From assembly GCA_015067125.1 (NCBI GenBank), contig SVNB01000006.1, positions 1 through 28,974 of the forward strand: 28,974 bases of DNA, read 5' to 3'. The notes beneath the pieces were generated by a model, which saw nothing but the letters and a program-made list of their open reading frames with translations, made no database searches and was not told the DNA's origin. The DNA is from Oscillospiraceae bacterium (GTDB lineage: Bacteria; Bacillota; Clostridia; Oscillospirales; Ruminococcaceae). Positions 1 to 6,487 of this stretch are shown here, piece after piece. Each line of letters starts with the position of its first letter. The stretch's first letter is position 1. A program made the translations under genes and the position numbers.

Positions 1-642
1 CGCCGCCTTCCGGAATACCGCGACCAACAGAACCGTCAGAAATGGGAAATCGTAAAATACGATAAACCGCTGGAAGGCAGCACCCTGCTTATTATCGGTG
101 CCGGAGATATCGGCACCACCCTTGCCGGATGGATGCGCCCCATGGTCAAAAAAATCATCGGCGTGCGCCGAACCGCAAGGGATTTTCCGGATTGCTATGA
201 CGAAATGGTAACCCTTGACAGGCTTGATGACGTGCTTCCCGAAGCGGATTTTACTGTTTGCGTTCTGCCCCATACGCCCGAAACCGCCGGACTTCTTGAT
301 AAGCGCCGTCTGCGTCTTATGAAGGACGATTCCGTACTTATAAACGGCGGCCGCGGAAGCCTTATTGACCAAAGCGCTCTGCTCGAAGTTATGGCGGAAG
401 GAAAATTCTTCGGCGTCGGCCTTGACGTAACCGTTCCGGAGCCTCTTCCTTTGGAACACCCTTTGTGGAAACAGCCGCGGCTTATCATAACACCGCACTC
501 CGCCGGAAATTCCGCTGAGGTAACAAGTCCTTTGGAACAAAAAATCCGGGAGTTTATTTTAAAAAACACCCTGCTTTGGCTTGAAGGCAAAGAACCAGAA
601 AACGTAATCGATTTTTCCGTCGGTTACAGAAAAAATGGTTAA
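1..642 (+). CDS. D-2-hydroxyacid dehydrogenase (NAD-binding), 3' part only
   Basis: The frame is open from the first base of the window to TAA at 640-642, giving 213 residues, so the true start lies outside. It has the NAD-binding half of the D-isomer-specific 2-hydroxyacid dehydrogenase family, which reduces 2-keto acids to D-2-hydroxyacids or the reverse. Visible signatures are the Rossmann loop GAGDIG near residues 38-43, the catalytic Arg in INGGRGSLID, the Glu in VPEPLPLEHP, and the catalytic His in ITPHSAG near the C-terminus. Their order and spacing match the family. The N-terminal part of the catalytic domain is cut off. Substrate cannot be read from this fragment; glyoxylate/hydroxypyruvate, phosphoglycerate and lactate enzymes share these motifs. 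A strong hairpin follows 8 bases after the stop, so the gene ends its transcript. Confidence 0.9.
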   Translation, partial: RRLPEYRDQQNRQKWEIVKYDKPLEGSTLLIIGAGDIGTTLAGWMRPMVKKIIGVRRTARDFPDCYDEMVTLDRLDDVLPEADFTVCVLPHTPETAGLLDKRRLRLMKDDSVLINGGRGSLIDQSALLEVMAEGKFFGVGLDVTVPEPLPLEHPLWKQPRLIITPHSAGNSAEVTSPLEQKIREFILKNTLLWLEGKEPENVIDFSVGYRKNG

Positions 643-649
643 AATACGC

Positions 650-677
650 AAAAAACGGGCCATGCGGCCCGTTTTTT
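650..677 (+). terminator. Rho-independent terminator, bidirectional
   Basis: A perfect 12-base-pair stem (650-661 with 666-677) has a 4-base ATGC loop. The GC core is flanked by A6 on the left and T6 on the right, so it can end the plus-strand dehydrogenase and the converging minus-strand membrane-protein gene that stops at 683. Confidence 0.9.
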
Positions 678-682
678 ATTGT

Positions 683-1066
683 TTATCCGGTTTTCTTTTT
701 CTTTTCCCAGATTCCCCAGCCTATATTGGCTCCGTTCCATAAAAGCAGTGTTATCAAAAGAATCATAAGCAGCATATTCTGTCCTTCCGCAGTTCCTTCC
801 CGCAGAGAAACAAAATACGCCATAAACACTCCTGCCGGAATTACACCTGTAAAAAATGTGAATATTCCCGGCGGCTCCGAAAGATCTGCCAACGGCACAA
901 TTATGCGGTCTGTATTTATCGCCGCAATCAAAAGCAAAAGCCAGTTTGCTTCTTCAAAACCCCGACTGAAAACGCCGTAAAAGAAAACCGCCAGCAGCAA
1001 AAGGTCAAAAATCATCCACACAAAGGCGGTTTTTACGCCTTTTCTTTTCCAAAAGCTTTCTTTCAT
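683..1066 (-). CDS. hypothetical four-helix membrane protein
   Basis: 127 residues starting at ATG 1064-1066. A longer reading from 1093 is possible, but the strong GAGGAGG ribosome site lies at about 1073-1080, inside that extension, so the inner start is chosen. After a basic N-terminus (KESFWKRKG) there appear to be four hydrophobic segments, roughly residues 11-30, 38-55, 65-85 and 95-118, and a lysine-rich tail (WEKKKKTG). No family is recognised. It lies 45 bases downstream of the cytidylate-kinase-like gene on the same strand with no obvious terminator between, so the two are probably co-transcribed. It ends at the shared bidirectional terminator. Confidence 0.75.
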   Translation of the reverse strand: MKESFWKRKGVKTAFVWMIFDLLLLAVFFYGVFSRGFEEANWLLLLIAAINTDRIIVPLADLSEPPGIFTFFTGVIPAGVFMAYFVSLREGTAEGQNMLLMILLITLLLWNGANIGWGIWEKKKKTG

Positions 1067-1111
1067 AAAACCGCCTCCTCTGCTTTTAATCAACAGCCAA
1101 AACGTCCGGTT

Positions 1112-1726
1112 TTATACTTTTTTCTCGGTTTTATCTCTGTAAATCTTTTCAAGAATATCCACAACGCCGTCAATGCCAAGAGCGCCGGAATCCAGCATGA
1201 TGTGATAGCTTTCTTTCATTCCCCATTTTTTGTTGCTGCTGTTCATATTGTAATAAGAGGCGCGGTATTTATCCGTCTGCTGGATTGACTTCATGGCCTC
1301 TTTTTCAGAAAGTCCGTATCTTTCCATCGCCCTTTTAAGTCTGCTTTGGGAATCCGCATAGATAAACACGTTAAAAACGTCCTTGCGCTCGCTTAAAACG
1401 CTGTCTGCGCAGCGGCCAACAAAAATGCACGGGCCTTCCTTCGCCTTTTCCAGAATATAGCTGGTCTGGTCCGCAGCAATGGCAATACCGGAAGGTATCA
1501 TATTATCCGCGCCAAAATCAACGTAAGGGAACATCGCCATGGAATAAAGAAAACTGCCCGTGGGAGTTTCTTCTATCTCTTTAACGTATTTGGTGCTGAA
1601 TCCGCGGTTTTTCGCCGCAAACTCGTAAAGGTTTTTGTCGTAATACGGAATGCCGAGCCTTTCCGAAAGTTTTCTTCCGATCTCGCTTCCGCCGCTGCAG
1701 AACTGTCTTCCGATGGTGATAATCAT
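1112..1726 (-). CDS. cytidylate kinase-like family protein
   Basis: 204 residues. The N-terminus carries a modified P-loop, GRQFCSGGSEIG (residues 6-17), typical of the cytidylate kinase-like family (AAA_26 / Cytidylate_kin2), which is distinct from the canonical Cmk that makes CDP from CMP. Other family-like segments are YYDKNLYE near residue 28, GPCIFVGRCAD in the middle, and an arginine-bearing lid region (SRLKRAMERYGLSEKEA). The family is common in Clostridia; its true substrate is generally not established, so I do not call it cmk. The ATG at 1724-1726 follows AAAGGGGATG. A good promoter lies at 1780-1808. The membrane-protein gene at 683-1066 follows on the same strand. Confidence 0.85.
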   Translation of the reverse strand: MIITIGRQFCSGGSEIGRKLSERLGIPYYDKNLYEFAAKNRGFSTKYVKEIEETPTGSFLYSMAMFPYVDFGADNMIPSGIAIAADQTSYILEKAKEGPCIFVGRCADSVLSERKDVFNVFIYADSQSRLKRAMERYGLSEKEAMKSIQQTDKYRASYYNMNSSNKKWGMKESYHIMLDSGALGIDGVVDILEKIYRDKTEKKV

Positions 1727-1779
1727 ATTTGCATCCCCTTTCGCCTGTATTGTGAATAGTAAAGACTATTTTCAACATT

Positions 1780-1808
1780 ATTATACCAAAAACTGTGCAT
1801 TTTGTAAA
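1780..1808 (-). promoter_or_regulatory. sigma-A promoter of the cytidylate-kinase-like gene
   Basis: Read on the minus strand, TTTACA (1803-1808), a 17-base spacer and TATAAT (1780-1785), with TGG just before the -10 (extended -10). It lies between the deacetylase stop and the kinase start. A small inverted repeat, AATAGT/ACTATT with a 4-base loop (1755-1770), sits in the resulting leader. Confidence 0.85.
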
Positions 1809-1820
1809 GATTTTTTCATT

Positions 1821-2534
1821 TCAGCCAAGTTTATCAAAGGAATATCCCATTTTTTCAAACTCATCTATAAGTATCCGCAAAGCCTGCGGTGCAGTTGTTC
1901 TTGTGCTGCTGTCGTGCATAAGAACTATAACGTCGCCTGCGCCAACTGCTTCGGAACTCAGCACATTTTCCGCAATTTCCTCCGGAGAAAGCAGCCTGCC
2001 AAGACTGTCTTTTGCGTCTGCGTTCCAGTCATACCATATATAATCTTTTTCTTCCGCTTCTTTCGTAACTTCCGCAATAAACCAGCGTTCAACGGTGGAA
2101 TTCATACTTCCGCCCGGAAAACGAAAAATCTTGCATTCTTCTCCGGTTACGGAATATACCCAGCTGCGCTCGTATTCAATATCCTCCATAAATTCTTTTG
2201 GCGAACTGTAAATTTTATCGTAATCATGGCTCATCGTATGCAAACCGATGGTATGCCCTTCCGAAAAAATCCGGTATATTCTTTCATCTGTTTTATCGCC
2301 GGAAGGACCTATTACAAAAAACGTGGCCTTTATATTTTTCTCTTTAAGAATATCCAGTATCTCTTCCGTCACTTCCGAAGGGCCGTCATCAAAGGTAAAA
2401 TAAACCGTTTTTTCCGCATTAGCATCAGCTTTTATTACGTTGAGCACCGGCGATGCAAGCACCGTGCTCAAAGCGAGCACCACAAGCGGCACCGCCATGC
2501 TTTTAAGCTTTATAACCCCGAAAAATTTTTTCAA
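1821..2534 (-). CDS. polysaccharide deacetylase (NodB domain), secreted
   Basis: 237 residues from a TTG start at 2532-2534 with a modest GGCGGTGGT ribosome site; an internal ATG at residue 13 is the alternative. A hydrophobic signal or anchor segment spans about residues 13-32. The NodB homology domain follows, with motif 1 TFDDGP (D49/D50), the metal-binding HTMSH (H99/H103), motif 3 RFPGGS, and the LMHDSS motif near the C-terminus. The family removes N-acetyl groups from peptidoglycan N-acetylglucosamine or from related sugars such as cortex muramic acid. In a spore former either role is possible and the sequence does not decide. It probably acts at the outer face of the membrane. It diverges from the HAD phosphatase gene; the intervening region carries a strong plus-strand promoter, but I see no equally clear minus-strand one. 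Confidence 0.9.
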   Translation of the reverse strand: MKKFFGVIKLKSMAVPLVVLALSTVLASPVLNVIKADANAEKTVYFTFDDGPSEVTEEILDILKEKNIKATFFVIGPSGDKTDERIYRIFSEGHTIGLHTMSHDYDKIYSSPKEFMEDIEYERSWVYSVTGEECKIFRFPGGSMNSTVERWFIAEVTKEAEEKDYIWYDWNADAKDSLGRLLSPEEIAENVLSSEAVGAGDVIVLMHDSSTRTTAPQALRILIDEFEKMGYSFDKLG

Positions 2535-2562
2535 AACACCACCGCCGCAAAAGTTTTTTCTA

Positions 2563-2591
2563 TTGACTTAACAAAAATATAGGGTTAATAT
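2563..2591 (+). promoter_or_regulatory. sigma-A promoter of the HAD gene, with palindrome over the -10
   Basis: TTGACT (2563-2568), a 17-base spacer and TAATAT (2586-2591). A perfect 12-base palindrome, GTTAATATTAAC (2584-2595), covers the whole -10 element and could be an operator. AAGGAG at 2611-2616 then leads to the TTG start at 2626. Confidence 0.85.
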
Positions 2592-2625
2592 TAACTATAT
2601 GCCAGTTTAAAAGGAGATATTTCCC

Positions 2626-3444
2626 TTGAAGAATATAAACGAAATTACAACCGAAGAAGCACTTAAAATAAAATTCATTCTTACGGATATAGACGGCACC
2701 CTTACGAATTCCGAAGGCCGCATTGCGCCGGAAACCTATACTATGCTCTGGAAGCTTAAAAAAGCCGGCTATACCGTTATTCCCGTTACCGGCAGAACCG
2801 CCGGCTGGGCCGCCGTTGCCATAACGGATTGGCCCGTTGATGCCATCATTGTTGAAAGCGGCAGCGTTGTGTATTACCTTGAAAACGGTTCCAGAAAAGA
2901 ATTTGTTCACCCTTCCGTACCAAAAGACCGCTATGCCGTTCACGAAAAAATAAAGGAAACCGCCCTTGCGAAAAATCCGAAAATAAAGGTCAGCATAGAC
3001 CAATACAGCCGTTTTAACGATTTTGCCTTTAATTACGCGGAAGATGAGGACGATAAGCTTACCTTTGATGAAGCAAAAGAGGTTCTGGAAGCTGTAAAAG
3101 CCATCGGCGCAAAGGGCAATATAAGTTCCATACACGTCAACACCTGGTTCGGCGATTATGATAAACTTCCCTCGAGCCTGCTTTATCTTAAAGAACATTA
3201 CGGCATTGATGACCCGAAGGAATGCGTTATTTATTTTGGCGATGCTGCCAATGATGAAGAGATGTTCGGGTATTTTCCCACCGCCTGCGGCGTTGCCAAC
3301 CTGATGAAATACGTCGAACACATGGAGCACCTGCCTGCGTATATCACCACTTATGAAGGCGGCGAAGGCTTTTGTGAAGCGGCAGAAATCCTTCTTACCG
3401 CAAAGAAAAACAGCATTGCAGAAAAATACGGACTAAAAAAATAA
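2626..3444 (+). CDS. HAD-superfamily sugar-phosphate/phosphoglycolate-type phosphatase
   Basis: 272 residues from a TTG start with AAGGAG nine bases upstream. It has the aspartate-nucleophile HAD fold: motif I TDIDGT (D21 nucleophile, D23 acid/base), motif II VTGR, a large type-C2-like cap in the middle, and motif IV GDAANDEEMF for magnesium binding. The closest pattern is the Cof/phosphoglycolate phosphatase/sucrose-phosphatase branch, in which soluble enzymes dephosphorylate small phosphorylated metabolites. Substrate cannot be assigned. It is a single-gene unit with its own promoter and a strong terminator 8 bases past the stop. Confidence 0.88.
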   Translation: MKNINEITTEEALKIKFILTDIDGTLTNSEGRIAPETYTMLWKLKKAGYTVIPVTGRTAGWAAVAITDWPVDAIIVESGSVVYYLENGSRKEFVHPSVPKDRYAVHEKIKETALAKNPKIKVSIDQYSRFNDFAFNYAEDEDDKLTFDEAKEVLEAVKAIGAKGNISSIHVNTWFGDYDKLPSSLLYLKEHYGIDDPKECVIYFGDAANDEEMFGYFPTACGVANLMKYVEHMEHLPAYITTYEGGEGFCEAAEILLTAKKNSIAEKYGLKK

Positions 3445-3451
3445 CAGCATT

Positions 3452-3483
3452 AAAAATCCCGGAGCAAAAGCTCCGGGATTTTT
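3452..3483 (+). terminator. Rho-independent terminator after the HAD gene
   Basis: A 14-base-pair perfect stem (3452-3465 with 3470-3483) has an AAAA loop. A GC core is flanked by A5 and T5. Confidence 0.92.
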
Positions 3484-3517
3484 CGGTTGTTGTTTATTCT
3501 GCGCTTACATTTATTCA

Positions 3518-3540
3518 AAAAAGGCTGCGGGTGCCTTTTT
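3518..3540 (-). terminator. Rho-independent terminator after hpf
   Basis: An 8-base-pair stem, AAAAAGGC with GCCTTTTT (3518-3525/3533-3540), has a 7-base loop. On the minus strand it lies 5 bases past the hpf stop and ends in a T tract. The stem is weaker than its neighbours. Confidence 0.7.
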
Positions 3541-3545
3541 AACGC

Positions 3546-4070
3546 TTAATCAATGGGTTCCAGAACGCCGTAGTTGCCGTCGTTGCGTTTATAGACAACG
3601 TTGATTTCCCCTGTTTCCGGATTGCGGAACATAAAGAAGTTGTGTCCCAAAAGGTTCATCTGCAAAATTGCTTCCTGAACGTCCATGGGGTTAACACGGA
3701 ACTGCTTTGTTTTTACAACTCCAAAATCCTCTGCCGGCTCCTCGTAAAAATCCACTGCCAGTTCAGAAAATTTTTCTCCGCGGAATTTGTGTTCAAGTTT
3801 CTTTTTGTTGCGGGTGATCTGTTTGGTAAGAACGTCCACAACTGCTTCAAGGGAATCAAGTCTGTCGGAGGTGGTTTTTTCCGCACGGAAAAACATTCCG
3901 CCGGCGGTTATGGTTGCCTCTACCGTTTCTCTGCCATTCTGGTTGGTAACGGTAACGGTCGCCTTGGCATCTTCTCCGAAAAAGCGATCGAGTTTTGCAA
4001 ATTTTTTCTCGCAGCGCTCGCGGAAGGAATCACGGACGGACGTGTTTTTCGAAATGATGCTGATGTTCAT
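3546..4070 (-). CDS. hpf: ribosome hibernation promoting factor, long form
   Basis: 174 residues, the usual size of the long HPF found in most bacteria outside the gammaproteobacteria. Residues 1-100 are the ribosome-binding beta-alpha-beta-beta-beta-alpha domain (NISIISKNTSV at the start, VEATITAGGMFFRAE in the middle). After a linker, the C-terminal dimerisation domain runs from VVKTKQFRVNPMDVQEA to the end and includes the conserved LGHNFFMFRNPETGEINVVY. Long HPF binds the 30S decoding region in stationary phase and pairs two ribosomes into inactive 100S dimers through its C-terminal domain. The ATG follows AAAGGGGG. It is a single-gene unit with its own extended -10 promoter and a terminator. 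Confidence 0.97.
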   Translation of the reverse strand: MNISIISKNTSVRDSFRERCEKKFAKLDRFFGEDAKATVTVTNQNGRETVEATITAGGMFFRAEKTTSDRLDSLEAVVDVLTKQITRNKKKLEHKFRGEKFSELAVDFYEEPAEDFGVVKTKQFRVNPMDVQEAILQMNLLGHNFFMFRNPETGEINVVYKRNDGNYGVLEPID

Positions 4071-4129
4071 TAAATTACCCCCTTTTTGGTTAACACTTCA
4101 AGAAAGAATTTCTTCCTTTCTGCAATTTA

Positions 4130-4158
4130 ATTATACCATCTGCAAAAGGCAGATTCTA
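4130..4158 (-). promoter_or_regulatory. probable extended -10 promoter of hpf
   Basis: On the minus strand, TGGTATAAT (-10 at 4130-4135) with a weak -35 TAGAAT at 4153-4158 and a 17-base spacer. An inverted repeat, TCTGC-5-GCAGA (4139-4153), fills the spacer and may be an operator. The poor -35 fits a promoter that needs an activator or another sigma factor under stress, but this is inference. Confidence 0.6.
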
Positions 4159-4222
4159 CTGTTTATTTTTACGGAAATATTAACTTTTTATTATGCTTTT
4201 TGCAGATTTTTAAGCATAAATA

Positions 4223-4251
4223 TTGACCTTTTTTCCTTATAATGGTAAAAT
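4223..4251 (+). promoter_or_regulatory. orphan sigma-A-type promoter facing a terminator
   Basis: TTGACC (4223-4228), a 17-base spacer and TAAAAT (4246-4251). The only thing downstream on this strand before the hairpin at 4278-4313 is about 55 bases with no ribosome site or credible reading frame. It may make a very short RNA or be a chance match in AT-rich DNA. Confidence 0.4.
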
Positions 4252-4277
4252 AAAAATGTTGTGTGGAACAAAAAACA

Positions 4278-4313
4278 AAAAATCCCTTTTTTCATCAGGA
4301 AAAAGGGATTTTT
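4278..4313. terminator. strong bidirectional terminator hairpin
   Basis: A 14-base-pair perfect stem (4278-4291 with 4300-4313) has an 8-base loop and is A/T-flanked on both sides. On the minus strand it sits 2 bases past the stop of the 82-residue gene. On the plus strand it would end anything made from the promoter at 4223. Confidence 0.85.
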
Positions 4314-4315
4314 CT

Positions 4316-4564
4316 TTATTCAAAATATTCAGAAACATCGGTTTTATCATTATACTGTTTTCTGATCTTTACAGTAACGGAACCGTCCGGTTCTTCTTTT
4401 TCGCAAAGCACCTGATAGCGTGTATTCGCTTTATCAAGGTCCGCTTTGTATTTTGCGTATTCCGCCCTGTTAAGCTCAAGCGCTTTTTCCGCAGTAAAAC
4501 AAAGTTCTTTCCGCTGAGTAAAAACAAGTGTCTGCATAATACACGCGCTGAGTACCCTTTTCAT
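4316..4564 (-). CDS. hypothetical 82-residue protein
   Basis: 82 residues from ATG 4562-4564, chosen because GGGAGG lies just upstream; the longer frame from 4627 has no such site. The product begins MKRVLSACIMQTLVF, then a charged, probably helical stretch (residues 25-50, rich in Glu, Lys and Tyr), then a short strand-like part (DGSVTVKIRKQYN) and an acidic tail DVSEYFE. No signal peptide is evident and no known family is recognised. The gene is supported by its own promoter (4685-4714), ribosome site and immediate terminator, which together make it a single-gene unit. Its roughly 110-base leader can fold into a terminator-like hairpin. Confidence 0.72.
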   Translation of the reverse strand: MKRVLSACIMQTLVFTQRKELCFTAEKALELNRAEYAKYKADLDKANTRYQVLCEKEEPDGSVTVKIRKQYNDKTDVSEYFE

Positions 4565-4631
4565 TTTTCGGCACCTCCCTTTTCTTTGATAAACAGAGAG
4601 ATGACGCGAAACAAAACGTTTACACAAACCA

Positions 4632-4674
4632 AAAAACGGTTTATGCAGGCCGTAACACTCCCGTGGCCGTTTTT
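4632..4674 (-). promoter_or_regulatory. attenuator-like hairpin in the leader of the 82-residue gene
   Basis: On the minus strand AAAAACGG (4667-4674) can pair with CCGTTTTT (4632-4639), and the 3' arm continues as TTTTTTGG. Inside, GGCC segments can pair with one another, and a smaller ACGG/CCGT stem could form as an alternative. It lies between the promoter and the ribosome site. A regulatory role is inference. Confidence 0.35.
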
Positions 4675-4684
4675 CCGCGATATA

Positions 4685-4714
4685 ATTTTATCACTTTTCA
4701 TAACAAAAAATCAA
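4685..4714 (-). promoter_or_regulatory. sigma-A-type promoter of the 82-residue gene
   Basis: On the minus strand, TTGATT (4709-4714), an 18-base spacer ending in TGA, and TAAAAT (4685-4690). The start codon is about 120 bases downstream, which leaves a long leader. Confidence 0.6.
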
Positions 4715-4739
4715 GCGGATTTTGCAGCAGAAAAAACAA

Positions 4740-4773
4740 AAAAACGGCAAAAGATTTCTTCCGCCGTTTTTTT
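4740..4773 (-). terminator. Rho-independent terminator after the amidohydrolase
   Basis: AAAAACGGC (4740-4748) pairs with GCCGTTTTT (4763-4771) around a 14-base loop that can form a further 3-pair stem. It lies just past the amidohydrolase stop and ends in a T tract on the minus strand. Confidence 0.8.
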
Positions 4774-4778
4774 CGTTT

Positions 4779-5936
4779 TTATGGTCTTTTTACTATTTTT
4801 CCGCCGGCTATCACCCACGCGGGCGTTTCGTAAACAGAAAGCGGATCGCCCTTGAACACCGCAAGGTCCGCGTCTGCCCCGGGCACAACGGAACCGATTT
4901 TTCCCGCAAGGCCAAGAATTTTTGCCGGTACGCTGGTGATGGCTTTTATGGCATCATCGTGATCCATACCCGCTCTTACGGCAATTCCTGCGGAAAGGGC
5001 AAGGTATTGTATCGGCACTTCCGGGTGGTCTGTGCAGATGGCAACTTCCACCCCGGCTTTTTTAAGAGCAGCAGGGTTTTCGTCACGCTCGTTGGAAAGT
5101 TCCGGCTTTGTTCTTGTGCAGATAAGCGGACCCACCACCGCCGGAATTTTTTCCGCGGCAATTTTTTCTGCATTAAGATAACCCTCGGTGCAGTGTATCA
5201 GTACCAGATCAAGGTCATATTCCTTTGCAATGCGCACGGCGGTAAAAATATCATCGGAACGGTGCGCATGGAAGTGGGACTGTATGCTTCTGTTCACGGC
5301 CATTGCCAAAGCTTCGCTTTTAACGTCCACTTCCGGTTCTTCCGCATCTTCGTCTTCTTCTGCCGCAAGCATATCGCGCTGATATCTTTTGGCTTTTTTA
5401 AGCTGTTCGCGGATTATGGCCGCGGTTGCCATTCTTGTGGTGGGCGTTTCGTCCTTGCTGTGATAGGTATTTTTTGGGTTTTCACCCAAAGCAAACTTCA
5501 TGGCGCAGGGTTCTTTTATTATCATATCGTCAATGCGGCTGCCGTATGTTTTTATGGCAACCATCTGTCCGGCAACGGGGTTTGCGCTTCCCGGGCCGGT
5601 AACAACCGCCGTAACGCCTGCCATCACAGCTTCTTTAAAGCTGTAATCCGCAGGGTTTATGGCATCCACAGCGCGCAGGTGCGGCGTTGCGGGATCGGTA
5701 TCCTCGTTTCCGTCGTCGCCTTCAAAGCTAAGCCCGTCTTCCCACATACCGATATGGCAGTGGGCATCAATAAATCCGGGATATACCGTAAAACCGGAAA
5801 GGTCATAGCTTTCTTTGTCTTTTGGACAAAAAGCCATAGGGCCAACGTCAATAATGCGTCCGTCCTTGATAAGAATATATCCGTTTTTTATTTTTTCCGA
5901 ACAGGCGGTAAAAATATCCGCATTATAAAGAAGCAT
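4779..5936 (-). CDS. amidohydrolase-superfamily metal-dependent hydrolase (imidazolonepropionase-like)
   Basis: 385 residues, ATG after AAGAGGT. It shows the amidohydrolase (TIM-barrel) pattern: a small N-terminal beta-sandwich, then YPGFIDAHCHIG with metal ligands H59 and H61, a middle lysine in CAMKFALGE that could be the bridging residue, histidines in HFHAHRSDD and IHCTEG, and the metal-site Asp in CTDHPEV. The C-terminus returns to the beta-sandwich (GADADLAVFKGDPL). This branch is often annotated as imidazolonepropionase or generic amidohydrolase; a substrate cannot be assigned. An acidic insert near residues 200-220 (AAEEDEDAEEPEVD) is unusual and likely a surface loop. It is the last gene of the yabP-to-yabR run on the same strand, but a GC hairpin separates it from yabR, so it may be partly uncoupled. 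Confidence 0.87.
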   Translation of the reverse strand: MLLYNADIFTACSEKIKNGYILIKDGRIIDVGPMAFCPKDKESYDLSGFTVYPGFIDAHCHIGMWEDGLSFEGDDGNEDTDPATPHLRAVDAINPADYSFKEAVMAGVTAVVTGPGSANPVAGQMVAIKTYGSRIDDMIIKEPCAMKFALGENPKNTYHSKDETPTTRMATAAIIREQLKKAKRYQRDMLAAEEDEDAEEPEVDVKSEALAMAVNRSIQSHFHAHRSDDIFTAVRIAKEYDLDLVLIHCTEGYLNAEKIAAEKIPAVVGPLICTRTKPELSNERDENPAALKKAGVEVAICTDHPEVPIQYLALSAGIAVRAGMDHDDAIKAITSVPAKILGLAGKIGSVVPGADADLAVFKGDPLSVYETPAWVIAGGKIVKRP

Positions 5937-5980
5937 ATTTTTTACCTCTTTTTACAAAGTTTACTGTGTTATAAAGATAT

Positions 5981-6000
5981 GGCGGGAGAAAACTCCCGCC
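5981..6000. repeat. intergenic GC palindrome (8-bp stem, AAAA loop)
   Basis: GGCGGGAG-AAAA-CTCCCGCC sits between yabR and the amidohydrolase. On the minus strand, the direction of both genes, no T tract follows at once, so it is not a classical terminator there; on the plus strand TTTT follows. A similar element occurs at 16386-16405 with partly similar flanks. Confidence 0.6.
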
Positions 6001-6008
6001 TTTTATGA

Positions 6009-6455
6009 TTACTGTGGTTTTCTGCGGCTTTGGGCAGTTCTGCGGTTTTCTCCGGCTTTTTTAAGGCCGCCGAGTTTTTCATCGCTGGACTGCTTAAAAC
6101 GGCTGAGCATATCTTCGAAAGAAAGATTTTCCTGCTGCTTGGGACGGAACTCGAAGGAATCCGCTCCGCGGGAAATCTGTGTTTTTTCTCTTCTGGGCGC
6201 GCGGCGGTCCTCTCCTTTTTCAGGTGCTTCTGCCTGCTTCATAGAAAGGCTGATTTTTCCTTCCGGACTTACGGAAAGAATTTTTACCTTTACTGCCTGT
6301 CCCATCTGAACGTACTCTTTAAGATCTTTTACATAATTTTTTGCAACTTCGGAAATATGTACCATTCCGGTATTTCCGCCGATATCAACAAAAACACCAA
6401 AGTTTGTGATTCCGGATACTTTGCCTTCCACGACGGCTCCTACTTCAACGTCCAT
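6009..6455 (-). CDS. yabR: S1 RNA-binding domain protein, YabR-like
   Basis: 148 residues. Residues 1-75 form one S1 (OB-fold) domain with the hallmark GKVSGITNFGVFVDIGG, GMVHISEV and GKISLSMKQ segments. The remainder is a basic, low-complexity tail (RRAPRREK, ending RRTAQSRRKPQ) with one short conserved-looking piece (FEDMLSRFKQSSDEKL). Proteins of this kind bind RNA and are often ribosome-associated. The position directly after divIC matches the yabQ-divIC-yabR order of Bacillus subtilis, which supports the name. The ATG is preceded by GAGGGGG at a rather long distance of about 12 bases. The 32-base gap from divIC has no terminator, so the two are probably co-transcribed. Confidence 0.9.
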   Translation of the reverse strand: MDVEVGAVVEGKVSGITNFGVFVDIGGNTGMVHISEVAKNYVKDLKEYVQMGQAVKVKILSVSPEGKISLSMKQAEAPEKGEDRRAPRREKTQISRGADSFEFRPKQQENLSFEDMLSRFKQSSDEKLGGLKKAGENRRTAQSRRKPQ

Positions 6456-6487
6456 TTTTTAGAATTTGTCCCCCTCAAAAATTGTGC

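Noticed and set aside
4223..4855. A 210-codon plus-strand frame downstream of the orphan promoter
   Set aside because: It begins inside the promoter itself, passes through two terminator hairpins and lacks a ribosome site.
4722..6008. A 428-codon plus-strand frame across the amidohydrolase
   Set aside because: It runs through the terminator and antisense to a gene with conserved metal ligands; no start signal.
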